Source of the DNA: an uncultured Aquimarina sp.
GTDB taxonomy: Bacteria > Bacteroidota > Bacteroidia > Flavobacteriales > Flavobacteriaceae
Direction of reading: 5' to 3'
Assembly: GCA_947502885.1 (NCBI GenBank)
Contig: CANNBP010000007.1
Location: 186,001 to 250,000, forward strand
Length of the DNA: 64,000 nucleotides
The notes beneath the pieces are model-generated. The model did no database searches. It was given only the letters and a program-made list of their open reading frames with translations, and was not told the DNA's origin. Positions 18,296-28,390 of the stretch are shown in pieces (within the stretch, counting starts at the first letter, position 1; each line of letters begins with the position of its first letter). Position numbers and translations under genes: made by a program.

Positions 18296-19741
18296 TTAAT
18301 TGTTGTCTGAATATCCGATTGCTTCTCCAAGTAATGTAGCACTTGTACATTCATCAATACGAACCAAAACAAAGTCTCCTATTTTATAGTTTCCTTTTGG
18401 GAATATAGCCACAATATTCTTTGTAGTCCTTCCGCTCCAATGCTGATCAGATTTTTTAGATTCTTTTTCAATCAAGACTTCAAAAGTTTCACCTATATAA
18501 GATTGATGCCTATAAGCACTATGACGACGTTGTGTAGCAATAACCTCTGCAAGTCTTCTTTTTTTAGTTTCTTCGGGTACATCATCTTCTAGTTTACGTT
18601 CTGCAAGTGTTCCTGGTCTTTCAGAATATGCATACATGTAACCGTGTTCATACTTTACGTGTTCTAATAAAGATAGTGTATCTTGATGATCTTCTTCTGT
18701 TTCTGTAGGGAAACCAATAATCATGTCCTGAGTTATAGAACAGTCTGGAATTAGTTTTTTAATATCGTCTACTAATTCCATATACTCTTGTCTTGTATGT
18801 AAACGATTCATTTCTTTTAGAATACGATCACTTCCACTTTGGATGGGCAAGTGTATATGTTTACAAATGTTTTTGTGATTTGCCATGATCTCAATAACAT
18901 CCAATGTCATATCTTGAGGATTGGATGTAGAAAAACGAATACGTAATTTAGGATATTTTTTAGCGGTCATATCCAATAATTTGGCAAAGTTTACCGCTGT
19001 TGCTTTTTGAAAATCACTAGCTTTTTCAAAATCTTTTTTCAGACCGCCTCCATACCATAAATAACTATCAACATTTTGACCTAATAATGTGATTTCTTTA
19101 TAGTTTTGATTTACTAAACTTTCTATTTCTTCAAGAATACTTTGTGGGTCTCGACTACGTTCTCTACCTCTAGTAAAAGGAACAACGCAAAAAGTACACA
19201 TGTTATCACATCCTCGGGTAATAGAAACAAAAGCAGATACACCATTACTTTGTAGTCTAATAGGAGAAATATCACCATATGTTTCTTCTTTGGATAATAC
19301 TACGTTGACAGCATTTCGACCAGCATCAACTTCTTCGATAAGATTTGGTAAATCCTTGTAAGCATCGGGGCCAACAACAAGATCAACTATTTTTTCTTCT
19401 TCGAGAAATTTACTTTTGAGTCTTTCTGCCATACATCCAAGAACACCAACTTTCATCTTAGGATTAACTTTCTTAACAGCATTGTATTTTTCTAGTCTTT
19501 TCCTAACCGTTAATTCGGCTTTTTCTCGAATAGAACATGTGTTTACTAATACTAGATCAGCATCTTCAAGATTTTGAGTAGTGTTAAAACCTTCTTTAGA
19601 AAGAATGGAAGCAACAATTTCGCTATCACTAAAATTCATTTGGCAACCATAACTTTCTATAAAAAGTTTACGGTTGTTTTGTTTGTTTTGTTCAAGAGCA
19701 AGTGCCTGTCCTTGCATGTTTTCATCAATAATCTTCTCCAT
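18296..19741 (-). CDS. miaB: tRNA-2-methylthio-N6-dimethylallyladenosine synthase MiaB
   Basis: A 481-residue radical-SAM methylthiotransferase that modifies A37 of tRNAs reading UNN codons. The UPF0004 domain begins KLFIESYGCQMNFSDSE (first cluster cysteines), the radical SAM motif CxxxCxxC is RGCDNMCTFC, and a TRAM domain closes the protein. The ATG at 19741 is chosen because an in-frame upstream ATG at 19810 overlaps the -33 element of a near-perfect promoter and would add a non-conserved 23-residue extension. Confidence 0.95.
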   Translation of the reverse strand: MEKIIDENMQGQALALEQNKQNNRKLFIESYGCQMNFSDSEIVASILSKEGFNTTQNLEDADLVLVNTCSIREKAELTVRKRLEKYNAVKKVNPKMKVGVLGCMAERLKSKFLEEEKIVDLVVGPDAYKDLPNLIEEVDAGRNAVNVVLSKEETYGDISPIRLQSNGVSAFVSITRGCDNMCTFCVVPFTRGRERSRDPQSILEEIESLVNQNYKEITLLGQNVDSYLWYGGGLKKDFEKASDFQKATAVNFAKLLDMTAKKYPKLRIRFSTSNPQDMTLDVIEIMANHKNICKHIHLPIQSGSDRILKEMNRLHTRQEYMELVDDIKKLIPDCSITQDMIIGFPTETEEDHQDTLSLLEHVKYEHGYMYAYSERPGTLAERKLEDDVPEETKKRRLAEVIATQRRHSAYRHQSYIGETFEVLIEKESKKSDQHWSGRTTKNIVAIFPKGNYKIGDFVLVRIDECTSATLLGEAIGYSDNN

Positions 19742-19779
19742 ATAAAATAATTCCTTATCGAATGAGGTCAAATAGTATG

Positions 19780-19810
19780 CAAAGATACTTTTAAATACCA
19801 TTTGTGACAA
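19780..19810 (-). promoter_or_regulatory. Bacteroidota sigma-A promoter of miaB
   Basis: On the minus strand TTG (19808-19810), a 20-bp spacer and TATCTTTG (19780-19787) match the consensus TTG-N20-TAnnTTTG exactly. Initiation near 19773 gives a short leader of about 30 nt before the miaB ATG at 19741. Confidence 0.65.
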
Positions 19811-20000
19811 AGTGGCAGGAGATTATTTTTAAAAACTCTTAATTTGAGTGATTTTTAAGAGTAAATTTTCTGATTGTTGTTAAGTTCTTTTTTTGCTGTA
19901 TGTGGTAGGTTATGTGTTTTTGTGGGTTTAATTATGATCTTAGGATTATTAAAATGAAAAAATCTATATTTGACCATATTCTAACCAGAAATATAAGTTT

Positions 20001-20783
20001 ATGACATCAAATCAACTTTTTGAAAAAATAGAAAACAGTTCACCTATAGATTTTGGAGATATTTTTAGTAAAAGCATAGAACTTTTTAAAAAAGTATGGG
20101 TGCAAGGCTTTGTGCATTTGTTGATTTCTTTTGCTGTAATGATACCTTTGTTATTGATACTTTATATTCCTTTATTTGCGGTTATTGGTGTTACGGGACT
20201 AGAAAGTGGTTTTAAAGATTATGCTCCTCCAAGCGAAGAGCTTTCTATAGGATTGATTCTATTGTATGTTGTATTAGCTATACTAATCTCAATGGTAGCG
20301 GGAGCATTACAATTTGGTATTACAGCACATTTTTATAGAGTATGTCGACAAGTTGATTTAGGGTTTTCAGAGAATTCATCGTATTTCATGTTTCTTAAAG
20401 GTAAATATTTAGGTAAAATAATCACTTTATCTATTGCAATATTCGGTATTTCCATTTTGGCAATGTTGTTATGTTATTTACCATTATTATATGTAATGGT
20501 TCCATTACAATTACTGGGAGTGATATTTGCTTTTAACCCTGATGTAAGTGTTTCTGATTTAGTAAAGGCAAGTTTTAAATTAGGAAATAAAATTTGGTTG
20601 ATTGCTTTTGGATTAATATTTATTGCTTCTATCTTGTCTCAACTAGTAGGGATGGTTTTATGTTTTATAGGTGTCTTTTTTACAGCATCTTTTATTTATT
20701 TACCCATCTATTTTATGTATAAAGATACTATTGGTTTTGAAGATGGAGAAGCGCAAACGTCAAATACATTATTTGTAGAATAA
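20001..20783 (+). CDS. Polytopic membrane protein of unknown function
   Basis: A 260-residue protein with about five to six membrane segments and short hydrophilic ends. The first 35 residues are soluble (SPIDFGDIFSKSIELFKKVW), resembling the N-terminus of glycerophosphodiester-phosphodiesterase-associated or DUF975-like membrane proteins that begin with a short amphipathic helix. No catalytic motif is seen. A TATATTTG box at 19965-19972 may be its -7 element. It lies upstream of topA but the topA promoter indicates separate transcription. Confidence 0.75.
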   Translation: MTSNQLFEKIENSSPIDFGDIFSKSIELFKKVWVQGFVHLLISFAVMIPLLLILYIPLFAVIGVTGLESGFKDYAPPSEELSIGLILLYVVLAILISMVAGALQFGITAHFYRVCRQVDLGFSENSSYFMFLKGKYLGKIITLSIAIFGISILAMLLCYLPLLYVMVPLQLLGVIFAFNPDVSVSDLVKASFKLGNKIWLIAFGLIFIASILSQLVGMVLCFIGVFFTASFIYLPIYFMYKDTIGFEDGEAQTSNTLFVE

Positions 20784-20837
20784 TGTAGGAAATATCTGAG
20801 ATAGCAGTTTTTTTTAACTAATTTTTGATAAAGAATC

Positions 20838-20865
20838 TTGATATCAAAAAATTGATATACTTTTG
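20838..20865 (+). promoter_or_regulatory. Candidate sigma-A promoter of topA
   Basis: TTG (20838-20840), a 17-bp spacer and TACTTTTG (20858-20865) fit the Bacteroidota consensus. The -7 box overlaps an upstream in-frame ATG at 20863, which favours 20887 as the true topA start, about 15 nt after the expected initiation point. Confidence 0.55.
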
Positions 20866-20886
20866 TTTTCTGAAATTATAAGGATT

Positions 20887-23406
20887 ATGGCTAAGAATTT
20901 AGTGATTGTTGAGTCACCGGCTAAGGCTAAAACAATAGAGAAATTTCTAGGAAAAGATTATGTGGTTGCATCAAGTTTTGGGCACATAGCAGATTTACCT
21001 TCAAAAGAGCTAGGAGTTGATGTTGACGGGGATTTTAAACCTAAATATATTGTTTCTAAGGATAAGAAAGATGTTGTTAAGAAACTAAAGGATTTATCGA
21101 GTAAAGCAGAGATGGTCTGGCTAGCAAGTGATGAGGATCGAGAAGGAGAAGCTATTGCTTGGCATTTGGCAGAAACACTTAAATTAGATAAAGAAAGAAC
21201 AAAGCGAATTGTTTTTCATGAAATAACTAAGAATGCTATTCTGAAGGCGATTGAAAATCCCAGAGCAATAGATTATAATCTTGTTAATGCACAACAAGCA
21301 AGAAGAGTTTTGGATCGCTTGGTAGGATATGAGTTGTCACCTGTACTTTGGCGTAAGGTAAAAGGAGGTTTATCTGCAGGTAGAGTGCAATCAGTTTCGG
21401 TTAGATTAATTGTTGAACGAGAGCGTGATATTTTAGGTTTTACACCAGAGGCTTCTTATAGGATCGATGCCGAGTTTTCTAATCAAGCAGGAAAGTCTTT
21501 TAAGGCAAAACTTCCAAAGAATTTTAGTACAAAAAAAGAAGCAGAATCTTTTTTACAACAAAATATTGGATCAGAATTCAAAGTTGCTGACCTTTCGGTA
21601 AAACCAGCTAAAAAATCTCCTGCTCCACCGTTTACAACGTCGACTTTACAACAAGAGGCTTCTCGAAAATTATATTTTTCAGTAAGTAAAACAATGACCA
21701 TGGCGCAACGTTTGTACGAAGCAGGTTTGATTACATACATGAGAACCGATAGTGTTAATTTATCTACAGAGGCTCAAAATGGAGCTAAAGCAGAAATTGA
21801 CTCAGCCTATGGTAACGAGTATAGCAATCCAAGACAATATAAAGGAAAAACAAAAGGAGCACAAGAAGCTCACGAAGCAATACGACCAACAGATTTTTCA
21901 AAACATACTATACAAGGAGATTATGATCAACAAAGATTGTATGAGTTGATTTGGAAACGTGCAATTGCTTCGCAAATGAGTGACGCTAGATTAGAAAGAA
22001 CCAATGTTAAGATAGAAGCCAATACACACACAAATCAATTTACTGCAAATGGAGAGGTGATAAAGTTTGAAGGGTTTCTAAAAGTATATTTAGAAGGTAG
22101 TGATGATGAGGATGAAGAGCAAGAAGGAATTCTTCCTGCAATGAAAGTTCAAGAGTCTTTATATAACAAGTATATTACGGCAACAGAACGATTTACAAGG
22201 CCTCCAGGGCGATATACAGAAGCTTCTTTGGTGAAAAAGTTGGAAGAACTAGGTATTGGTCGTCCATCAACATATGCGCCAACAATTTCAACAATTCAGA
22301 ATAGAAAATACATAGAGAAAGGAGCCAAAGAAGGAGAAGAGAGAGGTTATGTACATATGATTCTTTCTGAAGGCGAGGTAAAAGAGAAAAAGCTACTAGA
22401 GAAAGTTGGTAGTGATAAAGGAAAATTGATTCCAACAGATGTTGGAATGGTTGTAAATGATTTCTTGGTAAATCATTTTGCAACAATTCTTGATTACAAT
22501 TTTACAGCAAAGGTAGAGCAAGACTTTGATGAAATTGCAGAAGGTCAAGAAGATTGGACTCATATCATGAAAGAATTTTATCAAGAGTTTCATCCAATAG
22601 TAGAGGATGTTGCGCAAAATGCAGAAAGAGAAGTTGGAGAGCGGATTTTAGGAGAGGATCCTGCAACAGGTAAGCCGGTTAGTGTACGATTGGGTAAGTT
22701 TGGAGCAATGGTGCAGATTGGTACGGCAGAGGATGAAGATAAGCCTAGATTTGCTAGTTTACCTCCAGGACAAACGCTAAGCAGTATAACTTTTGAAGAA
22801 GCAATGGAGTTGTTTCAGTTGCCAAAAGAGTTAGGAGAGTATAAAGGAGAAGTTATCGTTGCTAATAATGGACGTTTCGGTCCTTATGTTAAGTTTGGAA
22901 GTAAGTTTGTTTCTTTGGATAAAGGAGAAGATCCTTTAAGTACAACTTTGGATCGCGCTATCGAATTAATTGATGCAAAAGAAAAAGCTGACGCACCAAT
23001 ATATACTTATGAAGATTTACCTGTTCAAAAAGGTACAGGTAGATTTGGCCCTTTTATAAAGTGGAATGGAATGTTTATTAATGTAAACAAAAAATATGAT
23101 TTTGATAATTTATCTGATCAGGATATTGTTACTTTAATAGAAGAGAAGAAGCAAAAAGAGATTGATAAGGTCATTCATAATTGGGAAGAAGAAGGTATAC
23201 GAGTTGAAAAGGCTCGATGGGGTCGTAGTAATGTTATCAAGGGTAAAATTAAAATCGAATTACCAAAAACGGTTGATGCTGCTAAGCTTACGCTAGAAGA
23301 GGTGAAAGATATTATAGAGAAAAATGCGCCTAAGAAAAAAACAGCAGCAAAGAAAAAAACTACAGCCAAAAAGAAGACTACAAAAACAGCTACTAAAAAG
23401 AAATAA
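20887..23406 (+). CDS. topA: DNA topoisomerase I (type IA)
   Basis: An 839-residue enzyme that relaxes negative supercoils. The start MAKNLVIVESPAKAKTIEKF is the conserved TOPRIM beginning, followed by the acidic motif DEDREGEA. The active-site tyrosine is Tyr284 in LITYMRTDS. Instead of classical zinc fingers the C-terminus carries topoisomerase C-terminal repeats (GRFGPYVKFG, then GRFGPFIKWNG), as is usual in Bacteroidota. It ends in a basic Lys/Thr/Ala tail (KKKTAAKKKTTAKKK), which probably increases DNA affinity. The arginase-like gene starts 7 bp later. Confidence 0.96.
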   Translation: MAKNLVIVESPAKAKTIEKFLGKDYVVASSFGHIADLPSKELGVDVDGDFKPKYIVSKDKKDVVKKLKDLSSKAEMVWLASDEDREGEAIAWHLAETLKLDKERTKRIVFHEITKNAILKAIENPRAIDYNLVNAQQARRVLDRLVGYELSPVLWRKVKGGLSAGRVQSVSVRLIVERERDILGFTPEASYRIDAEFSNQAGKSFKAKLPKNFSTKKEAESFLQQNIGSEFKVADLSVKPAKKSPAPPFTTSTLQQEASRKLYFSVSKTMTMAQRLYEAGLITYMRTDSVNLSTEAQNGAKAEIDSAYGNEYSNPRQYKGKTKGAQEAHEAIRPTDFSKHTIQGDYDQQRLYELIWKRAIASQMSDARLERTNVKIEANTHTNQFTANGEVIKFEGFLKVYLEGSDDEDEEQEGILPAMKVQESLYNKYITATERFTRPPGRYTEASLVKKLEELGIGRPSTYAPTISTIQNRKYIEKGAKEGEERGYVHMILSEGEVKEKKLLEKVGSDKGKLIPTDVGMVVNDFLVNHFATILDYNFTAKVEQDFDEIAEGQEDWTHIMKEFYQEFHPIVEDVAQNAEREVGERILGEDPATGKPVSVRLGKFGAMVQIGTAEDEDKPRFASLPPGQTLSSITFEEAMELFQLPKELGEYKGEVIVANNGRFGPYVKFGSKFVSLDKGEDPLSTTLDRAIELIDAKEKADAPIYTYEDLPVQKGTGRFGPFIKWNGMFINVNKKYDFDNLSDQDIVTLIEEKKQKEIDKVIHNWEEEGIRVEKARWGRSNVIKGKIKIELPKTVDAAKLTLEEVKDIIEKNAPKKKTAAKKKTTAKKKTTKTATKKK

Positions 23407-23413
23407 TTAATCT

Positions 23414-24577
23414 ATGTCTTTTGAATTTCTAGAGCCTGTAAGTGATATTGTAGCAGCTCACGCCAAATTGCTGTCAGAAAATGCGTTGGGTGGGCAAATA
23501 GGGATTCATACTGCAGAAAGCGGAGTTCCTAGTTTAGAAAAAGTCGATATTGCAATTCTAGGTGTTTGCGAAAATAGAAATGATATAGACTTTCTTGGAG
23601 AAACCCTTGGTTTTGATACGATTCGTAAATCTTTGTATGAGCTTTATCCAGGTAACTGGAGTGCGAGAATCGTAGATTTGGGAGATATTAAACCCGGTAA
23701 TGAGGTTAGTGATACTTACTATCTCGTTCAAGAGGTACTTTCTATATTGTTGCAAAAAAATTGCATTCCTATAATTTTAGGAGGGAGTCAAGACATTGTG
23801 TATGCTCAATATCGATCTTTTGATATATTAGAGCGAATGGTGAACTTGGTTAATGTGGATAGCAAGTTTGATTTAGGAGATTCTTCTAAGCCTATAACCA
23901 ATAAATCATTTGTAGGAAAAGTAATTGTTGAGCAACCTTATAATTTATTTAATTATAGTAATATTGGGTATCAAACCTATTTTAATGCACAAGAAGAAAT
24001 TGATCTTATCGAAAAATTGTATTTTGACGCCTATCGTTTAGGAGAAGTTATTTCTGATGTGACCGTGGTTGAGCCTATTATGAGAGATGCAGATATTGTT
24101 GCTGTAGATCTAGGGGCTATTAATTCGGTTAGTTTAAATGGACTTGTTACATCTCCTAATGGTTTTGATGGAAGAGAAATATGTGCTATCTCAAGATATG
24201 CAGGGATAAGTGATAAAGTAAAGAGCTTCGGAATTTATGAATTTAAGAATTTTAAAAATGAAGAAGTGGCATCCTTACTAATCGCTCAAATGATCTGGTA
24301 TTTTATTGAAGGTGTTAATTATCGATCTAATGAGCTTAATGTAAAGAATCTACATAGTACAATGCATTATAACGTTCCTGTCGAAGACGAAATATTGTCG
24401 TTTTATAAGAGCGCAAAAACCGGAAGATGGTGGATAGAAATACCATTTATTTCATCTGGAAATAATAAATTGAAAAGACATACGTTATTACCTTGCACGT
24501 ACAATGATTATGAAAGCGCTTGTAATCAAGTTATACCTGAAAGATGGTATAAGGCAAAACAAAAAAACGAAGTTTAA
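23414..24577 (+). CDS. Arginase/formimidoylglutamase-fold protein with degenerate metal site
   Basis: A 387-residue protein with the ureohydrolase fold layout. The three metal-binding motifs are recognisable by position but altered: GGDHS is GGSQD here, DAHxD is DSKFD, and SxDxDxxDP is VDLGAINS. Several of the usual Mn ligands (the motif His residues and the second Asp of DxD) are therefore missing, so ureohydrolase activity is unlikely. Databases usually name such proteins formimidoylglutamase. It lies between topA (7 bp) and gldK (110 bp), which hints at a non-enzymatic role near the gliding/T9SS genes (inference). Confidence 0.78.
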   Translation: MSFEFLEPVSDIVAAHAKLLSENALGGQIGIHTAESGVPSLEKVDIAILGVCENRNDIDFLGETLGFDTIRKSLYELYPGNWSARIVDLGDIKPGNEVSDTYYLVQEVLSILLQKNCIPIILGGSQDIVYAQYRSFDILERMVNLVNVDSKFDLGDSSKPITNKSFVGKVIVEQPYNLFNYSNIGYQTYFNAQEEIDLIEKLYFDAYRLGEVISDVTVVEPIMRDADIVAVDLGAINSVSLNGLVTSPNGFDGREICAISRYAGISDKVKSFGIYEFKNFKNEEVASLLIAQMIWYFIEGVNYRSNELNVKNLHSTMHYNVPVEDEILSFYKSAKTGRWWIEIPFISSGNNKLKRHTLLPCTYNDYESACNQVIPERWYKAKQKNEV

Positions 24578-24618
24578 CATTTTTATTGGGTAGATTTAAG
24601 GTTTTTTTTTGAAAAAAA

Positions 24619-24649
24619 TTGTTTTTTTCAAAATAAATAAATAGGTTTA
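24619..24649 (+). promoter_or_regulatory. Candidate promoter of gldKLMN
   Basis: TTG (24619-24621), a 20-bp spacer and TAGGTTTA (24642-24649) approximate the Bacteroidota consensus with one mismatch in the last position of the -7 box. It lies 39 bp before gldK. An A/T hairpin (about 24608-24634) overlaps it and could be a weak terminator for the gene upstream. Confidence 0.45.
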
Positions 24650-24687
24650 CGTCCTTAAATCTAGAAGATCTTAACCTAAAACAAGTT

Positions 24688-26061
24688 ATGAAGAAATTTG
24701 TATCACTCTTTGCTATTTTAGCAATGCTCTATAGTTGTGGTGGAGGAAACCGTGGAGAGCTAATAGGAGCACAAGGAAAAAAATGGCACCCGCAGAAGCC
24801 TTATGGCATGGCCCTCATCCCCGGAGGATCATTCATTATGGGTAAGTCGGATGATGACAAAGCAGCAATTGCAAACGCACCCACTAAGATGGTAACTGTG
24901 CGTTCATTCTATATGGACGAAACAGAAATTACCAATAGTGAGTATAGGCAGTTTGTAAATTGGGTGCGAGATTCTACAGTTAGAGTTAAGTTGGCAATTA
25001 TGGCTGACGAATTAGGAAAAACACCTGGTGATGACGGAATTGGAGAATTTGCGTTCCTAGATGCTGATACCGAAGACATGTCTGTATATGAAAAATATAT
25101 GTACGATAACTATAGTGGTATCGGAGAGACAGGGTATGAAGGTAGAAAACTAAATAAAGATATTGATATCGAGTGGGATGTTGAAGATTATCCAGATGAA
25201 TTTTATGCTGAGGTAATGGATACAATGTATATTCCATTAGAAGAATCTTACAACGGACGCCGTACTTTAGATGTAAGTAAGTTTAAGTTTAGATTTACTT
25301 GGATGGATATCCAAGCTGCAGCTAGAGCTAAAAAAGGTGGAAGAAAAGATTTCGTAAAAGAAGAAGTAATTGAAGTGTATCCTGATACTACTGTTTGGAT
25401 CAAGGATTTTAATTACTCATATAATGAGCCTATGCATAATGACTATTTTTGGCATAGTGCATATGACGATTATCCAGTAGTAGGTGTTTCTTGGGAACAA
25501 GCTAAAGCATTTTGCCGTTGGAGAACCATTGAAAAGAACACTTTTCAGAAACAGAAGAAAAAAGAATTTGTAAATTATTTTAGACTTCCTACAGAGGCAG
25601 AATGGGAATATGCTGCTAGAGGTGGTTTAGAATCTGCTACGTATCCATGGGGAGGGCCTTATGCGTTAAACGATAGAGGGTGTTTCTTAGCAAACTTTAA
25701 ACCTCTTAGAGGAAATTATGCGGCAGACAATTTCTTATACACAGTAGAAGCAAAAACATTTGACCCTAATGATTATAACCTGTATAATATGGCGGGTAAC
25801 GTATCAGAATGGGTACAATCATCATATGATCCTGCAGCTTACGAATATGTATCATCCATGAACCCCAATGTTAATGATGATGAGAATAAGCGTAAAGTAG
25901 TGCGTGGAGGATCTTGGAAAGACGTTGCTTATTTCCTACAGGTAAGCACGAGAGATTATGAATACGCAGATTCTGCAAGAAGTTATATTGGATTTAGAAC
26001 CGTACAGGACTATATGGGTACTGACGTGACTGGAGAAAATAATACGCAGAATCAGAAATAA
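24688..26061 (+). CDS. gldK: Gliding motility / T9SS lipoprotein GldK
   Basis: A 457-residue outer-membrane-associated lipoprotein (lipobox LYSCGG, Cys17). It contains a formylglycine-generating-enzyme (FGE-sulfatase) fold: MALIPGGSFIMGKSDDD at about residues 41-57, then MDETEITNSEYRQF, and at the C-terminus YNMAGNVSEWV and VVRGGSWKD. With GldN it forms the large ring on the periplasmic face of the outer membrane in the T9SS. It is first in the gldK-gldL-gldM-gldN order found across gliding Flavobacteriaceae. Confidence 0.97.
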   Translation: MKKFVSLFAILAMLYSCGGGNRGELIGAQGKKWHPQKPYGMALIPGGSFIMGKSDDDKAAIANAPTKMVTVRSFYMDETEITNSEYRQFVNWVRDSTVRVKLAIMADELGKTPGDDGIGEFAFLDADTEDMSVYEKYMYDNYSGIGETGYEGRKLNKDIDIEWDVEDYPDEFYAEVMDTMYIPLEESYNGRRTLDVSKFKFRFTWMDIQAAARAKKGGRKDFVKEEVIEVYPDTTVWIKDFNYSYNEPMHNDYFWHSAYDDYPVVGVSWEQAKAFCRWRTIEKNTFQKQKKKEFVNYFRLPTEAEWEYAARGGLESATYPWGGPYALNDRGCFLANFKPLRGNYAADNFLYTVEAKTFDPNDYNLYNMAGNVSEWVQSSYDPAAYEYVSSMNPNVNDDENKRKVVRGGSWKDVAYFLQVSTRDYEYADSARSYIGFRTVQDYMGTDVTGENNTQNQK

Positions 26062-26141
26062 GTCCCAAAATTATCTATCAACTAAATTACTAACCCTTTT
26101 TTTAAATTTTTTGATTTTAAAAAAACAAAACAAATTTTATT

Positions 26142-26771
26142 ATGGCAAATTCAAAAGCAAGCAAAAAGTTAATGAACATGGTATACGGTCTAGGAGCGGC
26201 TGTTGTAATCCTTGGTGCACTATTTAAAATTATGCACTGGCCATTTGGTAACCAAATGCTTATAATTGGTCTGATAACAGAAGCATTCGTATTTACAGTT
26301 TCTGCATTCGAACCAGTAGATGATGAACTAGATTGGTCTTTAGTATACCCAGAATTAGCTGGTGGTACAGGAAATAAAAGAGATAAAAAAGATACTACGC
26401 CTGAAGGATTGTTATCTAAAAAACTAGATGATATGCTTAAAGAGGCTAGAGTAGATTCTAACTTAATAAGTAGTCTTGGTGATAGTATTCGTAACTTTGA
26501 AGGTGCTGCTAAGGGTATAGCTCCAACGGCTAGATCTATAGAAGGACAGCAAAAATATAGTGAAGAAATGGCTAAAGCTGCTGATTCAATGCAATCTCTT
26601 AATAGTTTGTATAAAGCACAATTAGATGCTTCTTCTCGTCAAGCAGAGGCTAATGAAAAGACAGCACAAATTGCTGAAGGTCTTCAACAACAAATGAAAA
26701 GCCTTGAAGGTAACCTTTCTTCTTTAAATGGAGTATATGGTGGTATGTTAACTGCAATGAACAGAAGTTAA
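26142..26771 (+). CDS. gldL: T9SS/gliding motor protein GldL
   Basis: A 209-residue inner-membrane protein with two N-terminal helices (about residues 11-28 and 37-56) separated by the conserved KIMHWPFG turn, then a cytoplasmic coiled-coil tail. GldL forms the proton-driven stator-like motor with GldM. Glu47 in the second helix and Lys29/His32 at the end of the first match the charged residues implicated in proton flow in F. johnsoniae GldL. It lies 80 bp after gldK. Confidence 0.96.
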   Translation: MANSKASKKLMNMVYGLGAAVVILGALFKIMHWPFGNQMLIIGLITEAFVFTVSAFEPVDDELDWSLVYPELAGGTGNKRDKKDTTPEGLLSKKLDDMLKEARVDSNLISSLGDSIRNFEGAAKGIAPTARSIEGQQKYSEEMAKAADSMQSLNSLYKAQLDASSRQAEANEKTAQIAEGLQQQMKSLEGNLSSLNGVYGGMLTAMNRS

Positions 26772-26823
26772 CATTTTATTTATTTAATTATCTTATAATA
26801 ACTACCAAAAATCTAAAAAGAAT

Positions 26824-28371
26824 ATGGCAGGAGGAAAACTATCCCCAAGGCAGAAGATGATTAACCTAATGTATCTGGTTTTCATCGCAATGATGGCATT
26901 AAATATGTCAAAAGAAGTGTTGTCGGCATTCGGTTTAATGAATGAGAAATTAACCACGGCTAATACAGTAGCAACCGAGCGTAATACTGCATTTATGGCT
27001 GGTCTAGCCGAAAAGGCTTCAGAGCAACCGGCTAAGTATACACCGCTTAAGGAAAAAGCTGATCAGATTAGTACTTTATCTAATGAGTTTAATACATATG
27101 TAGAGCAGATTAAATCTGAACTATTAGAAACGGCTGATGATCCTACAGATTATGAGGCAATGGATAAAGCAGATGCTCTAAATACTAAATTTTTCGAAGG
27201 TGGTAAAGTTACTGCATCCGCTTCAGAGTTTCTTGAAAAAATTAAAACATATAGAGAAGGTGTAGTAAGCGCTTTAAGTACGGTAAAAGAGGTTGATGGT
27301 CAAGTTTCAAAGGATATAACAAATACTTTTAGTACTGAGGATGTTAAAGATAGAGACGGAGTAAAGAAAAATTGGTTGAACTATAATTTTGAAGGATTTC
27401 CATTAGTAGCTTCTTTGACAAAGCTTACACAAATGCAAGCAGATGTTAAGACAACTGAGAGTAAAGTTCTTTCTGCTTTATTAGCGGGAGAATTGACAAG
27501 AGATGCTTCTGCTACGAATTATAAAGCAGTAGTAGTTCCAGATAAAACAGCTTTCTTTAGCGGAGAGAAGTTTAAGGGTAAAATTGTCTTGGCTCGTTTT
27601 GATGCTGGGTTAAAGCCTACTTCTGTTGAAGTTAATGGAAATAAAGAATTCAAAGTAGAGAATGGTCAGATTATGTTAGATTTCCCTGCTGGAAACGTTG
27701 GAGAAAGAGACATAAAAGGTGAATTACAATTTAAAGAAGGTGATTCAATTGTAAAAATCCCAATCGAAAGTTCTTATGCCGTAATACCTAAGCCGAACTC
27801 TGCGGTTATTTCTGCAGATAAAATGAATGTTGTTTATCGTGGTGTAAATAACCCAATGACTATTTCTATTCCTGGTGTACCAGCGGTTAACGCTACTGCT
27901 CCTGGACTTAAAAAAGTTGGCGGTGCTGGTAAATACATGATGAATGTAACAAATGTAAAGGCACGTGAGGTTAGTATTAGGGTTAGTGGTAAACTTCCAA
28001 ACGGAACTTCAGTAAGTGACAGTAAGAAATTTAGAATTAAGCCTATTCCAAGACCTGTTGGAACAGTTCGTGGAGAAGATGGTGCAATAAAGATGGCTAG
28101 AAACGCGTTAGAGATATCATCTATTGGAGCTATTTTACCAGATTTTGATTTTGATATCAAATTAAAGGTAACTGGTTTTAAATTTAAAGTAGAAGGACAG
28201 CCTACTGTTAGTGTACGTGGAGGAAGACTTAGCGCACCTGCAAAGTCAGCTTTACGTAAAGCAAAAAGAGGTTCTTCAGTACAAATTATTGATATAAAAG
28301 CACAGTTGACTACAAATTCTGGATATAAATTGAAGAAAATATCTCCAGTTATTGTTGAGTTAACAAATTAA
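26824..28371 (+). CDS. gldM: T9SS/gliding motor protein GldM
   Basis: A 515-residue protein with one N-terminal membrane helix (LMYLVFIAMMALNMSKEVL, residues about 16-34) and four periplasmic domains: a helical D1 and Ig-like D2-D4. It spans the periplasm as a dimer that rotates inside the GldL pentamer and contacts the GldK/GldN ring. Length matches the family (about 515). Confidence 0.97.
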   Translation: MAGGKLSPRQKMINLMYLVFIAMMALNMSKEVLSAFGLMNEKLTTANTVATERNTAFMAGLAEKASEQPAKYTPLKEKADQISTLSNEFNTYVEQIKSELLETADDPTDYEAMDKADALNTKFFEGGKVTASASEFLEKIKTYREGVVSALSTVKEVDGQVSKDITNTFSTEDVKDRDGVKKNWLNYNFEGFPLVASLTKLTQMQADVKTTESKVLSALLAGELTRDASATNYKAVVVPDKTAFFSGEKFKGKIVLARFDAGLKPTSVEVNGNKEFKVENGQIMLDFPAGNVGERDIKGELQFKEGDSIVKIPIESSYAVIPKPNSAVISADKMNVVYRGVNNPMTISIPGVPAVNATAPGLKKVGGAGKYMMNVTNVKAREVSIRVSGKLPNGTSVSDSKKFRIKPIPRPVGTVRGEDGAIKMARNALEISSIGAILPDFDFDIKLKVTGFKFKVEGQPTVSVRGGRLSAPAKSALRKAKRGSSVQIIDIKAQLTTNSGYKLKKISPVIVELTN

Positions 28372-28390
28372 ACAATAAACTATCGTAGTT

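Noticed and set aside
24601..24636. A/T hairpin before gldK as a terminator
   Set aside because: The stem is only A/T pairs inside long A and T runs and overlaps the candidate -33 element, so it is not a reliable terminator.
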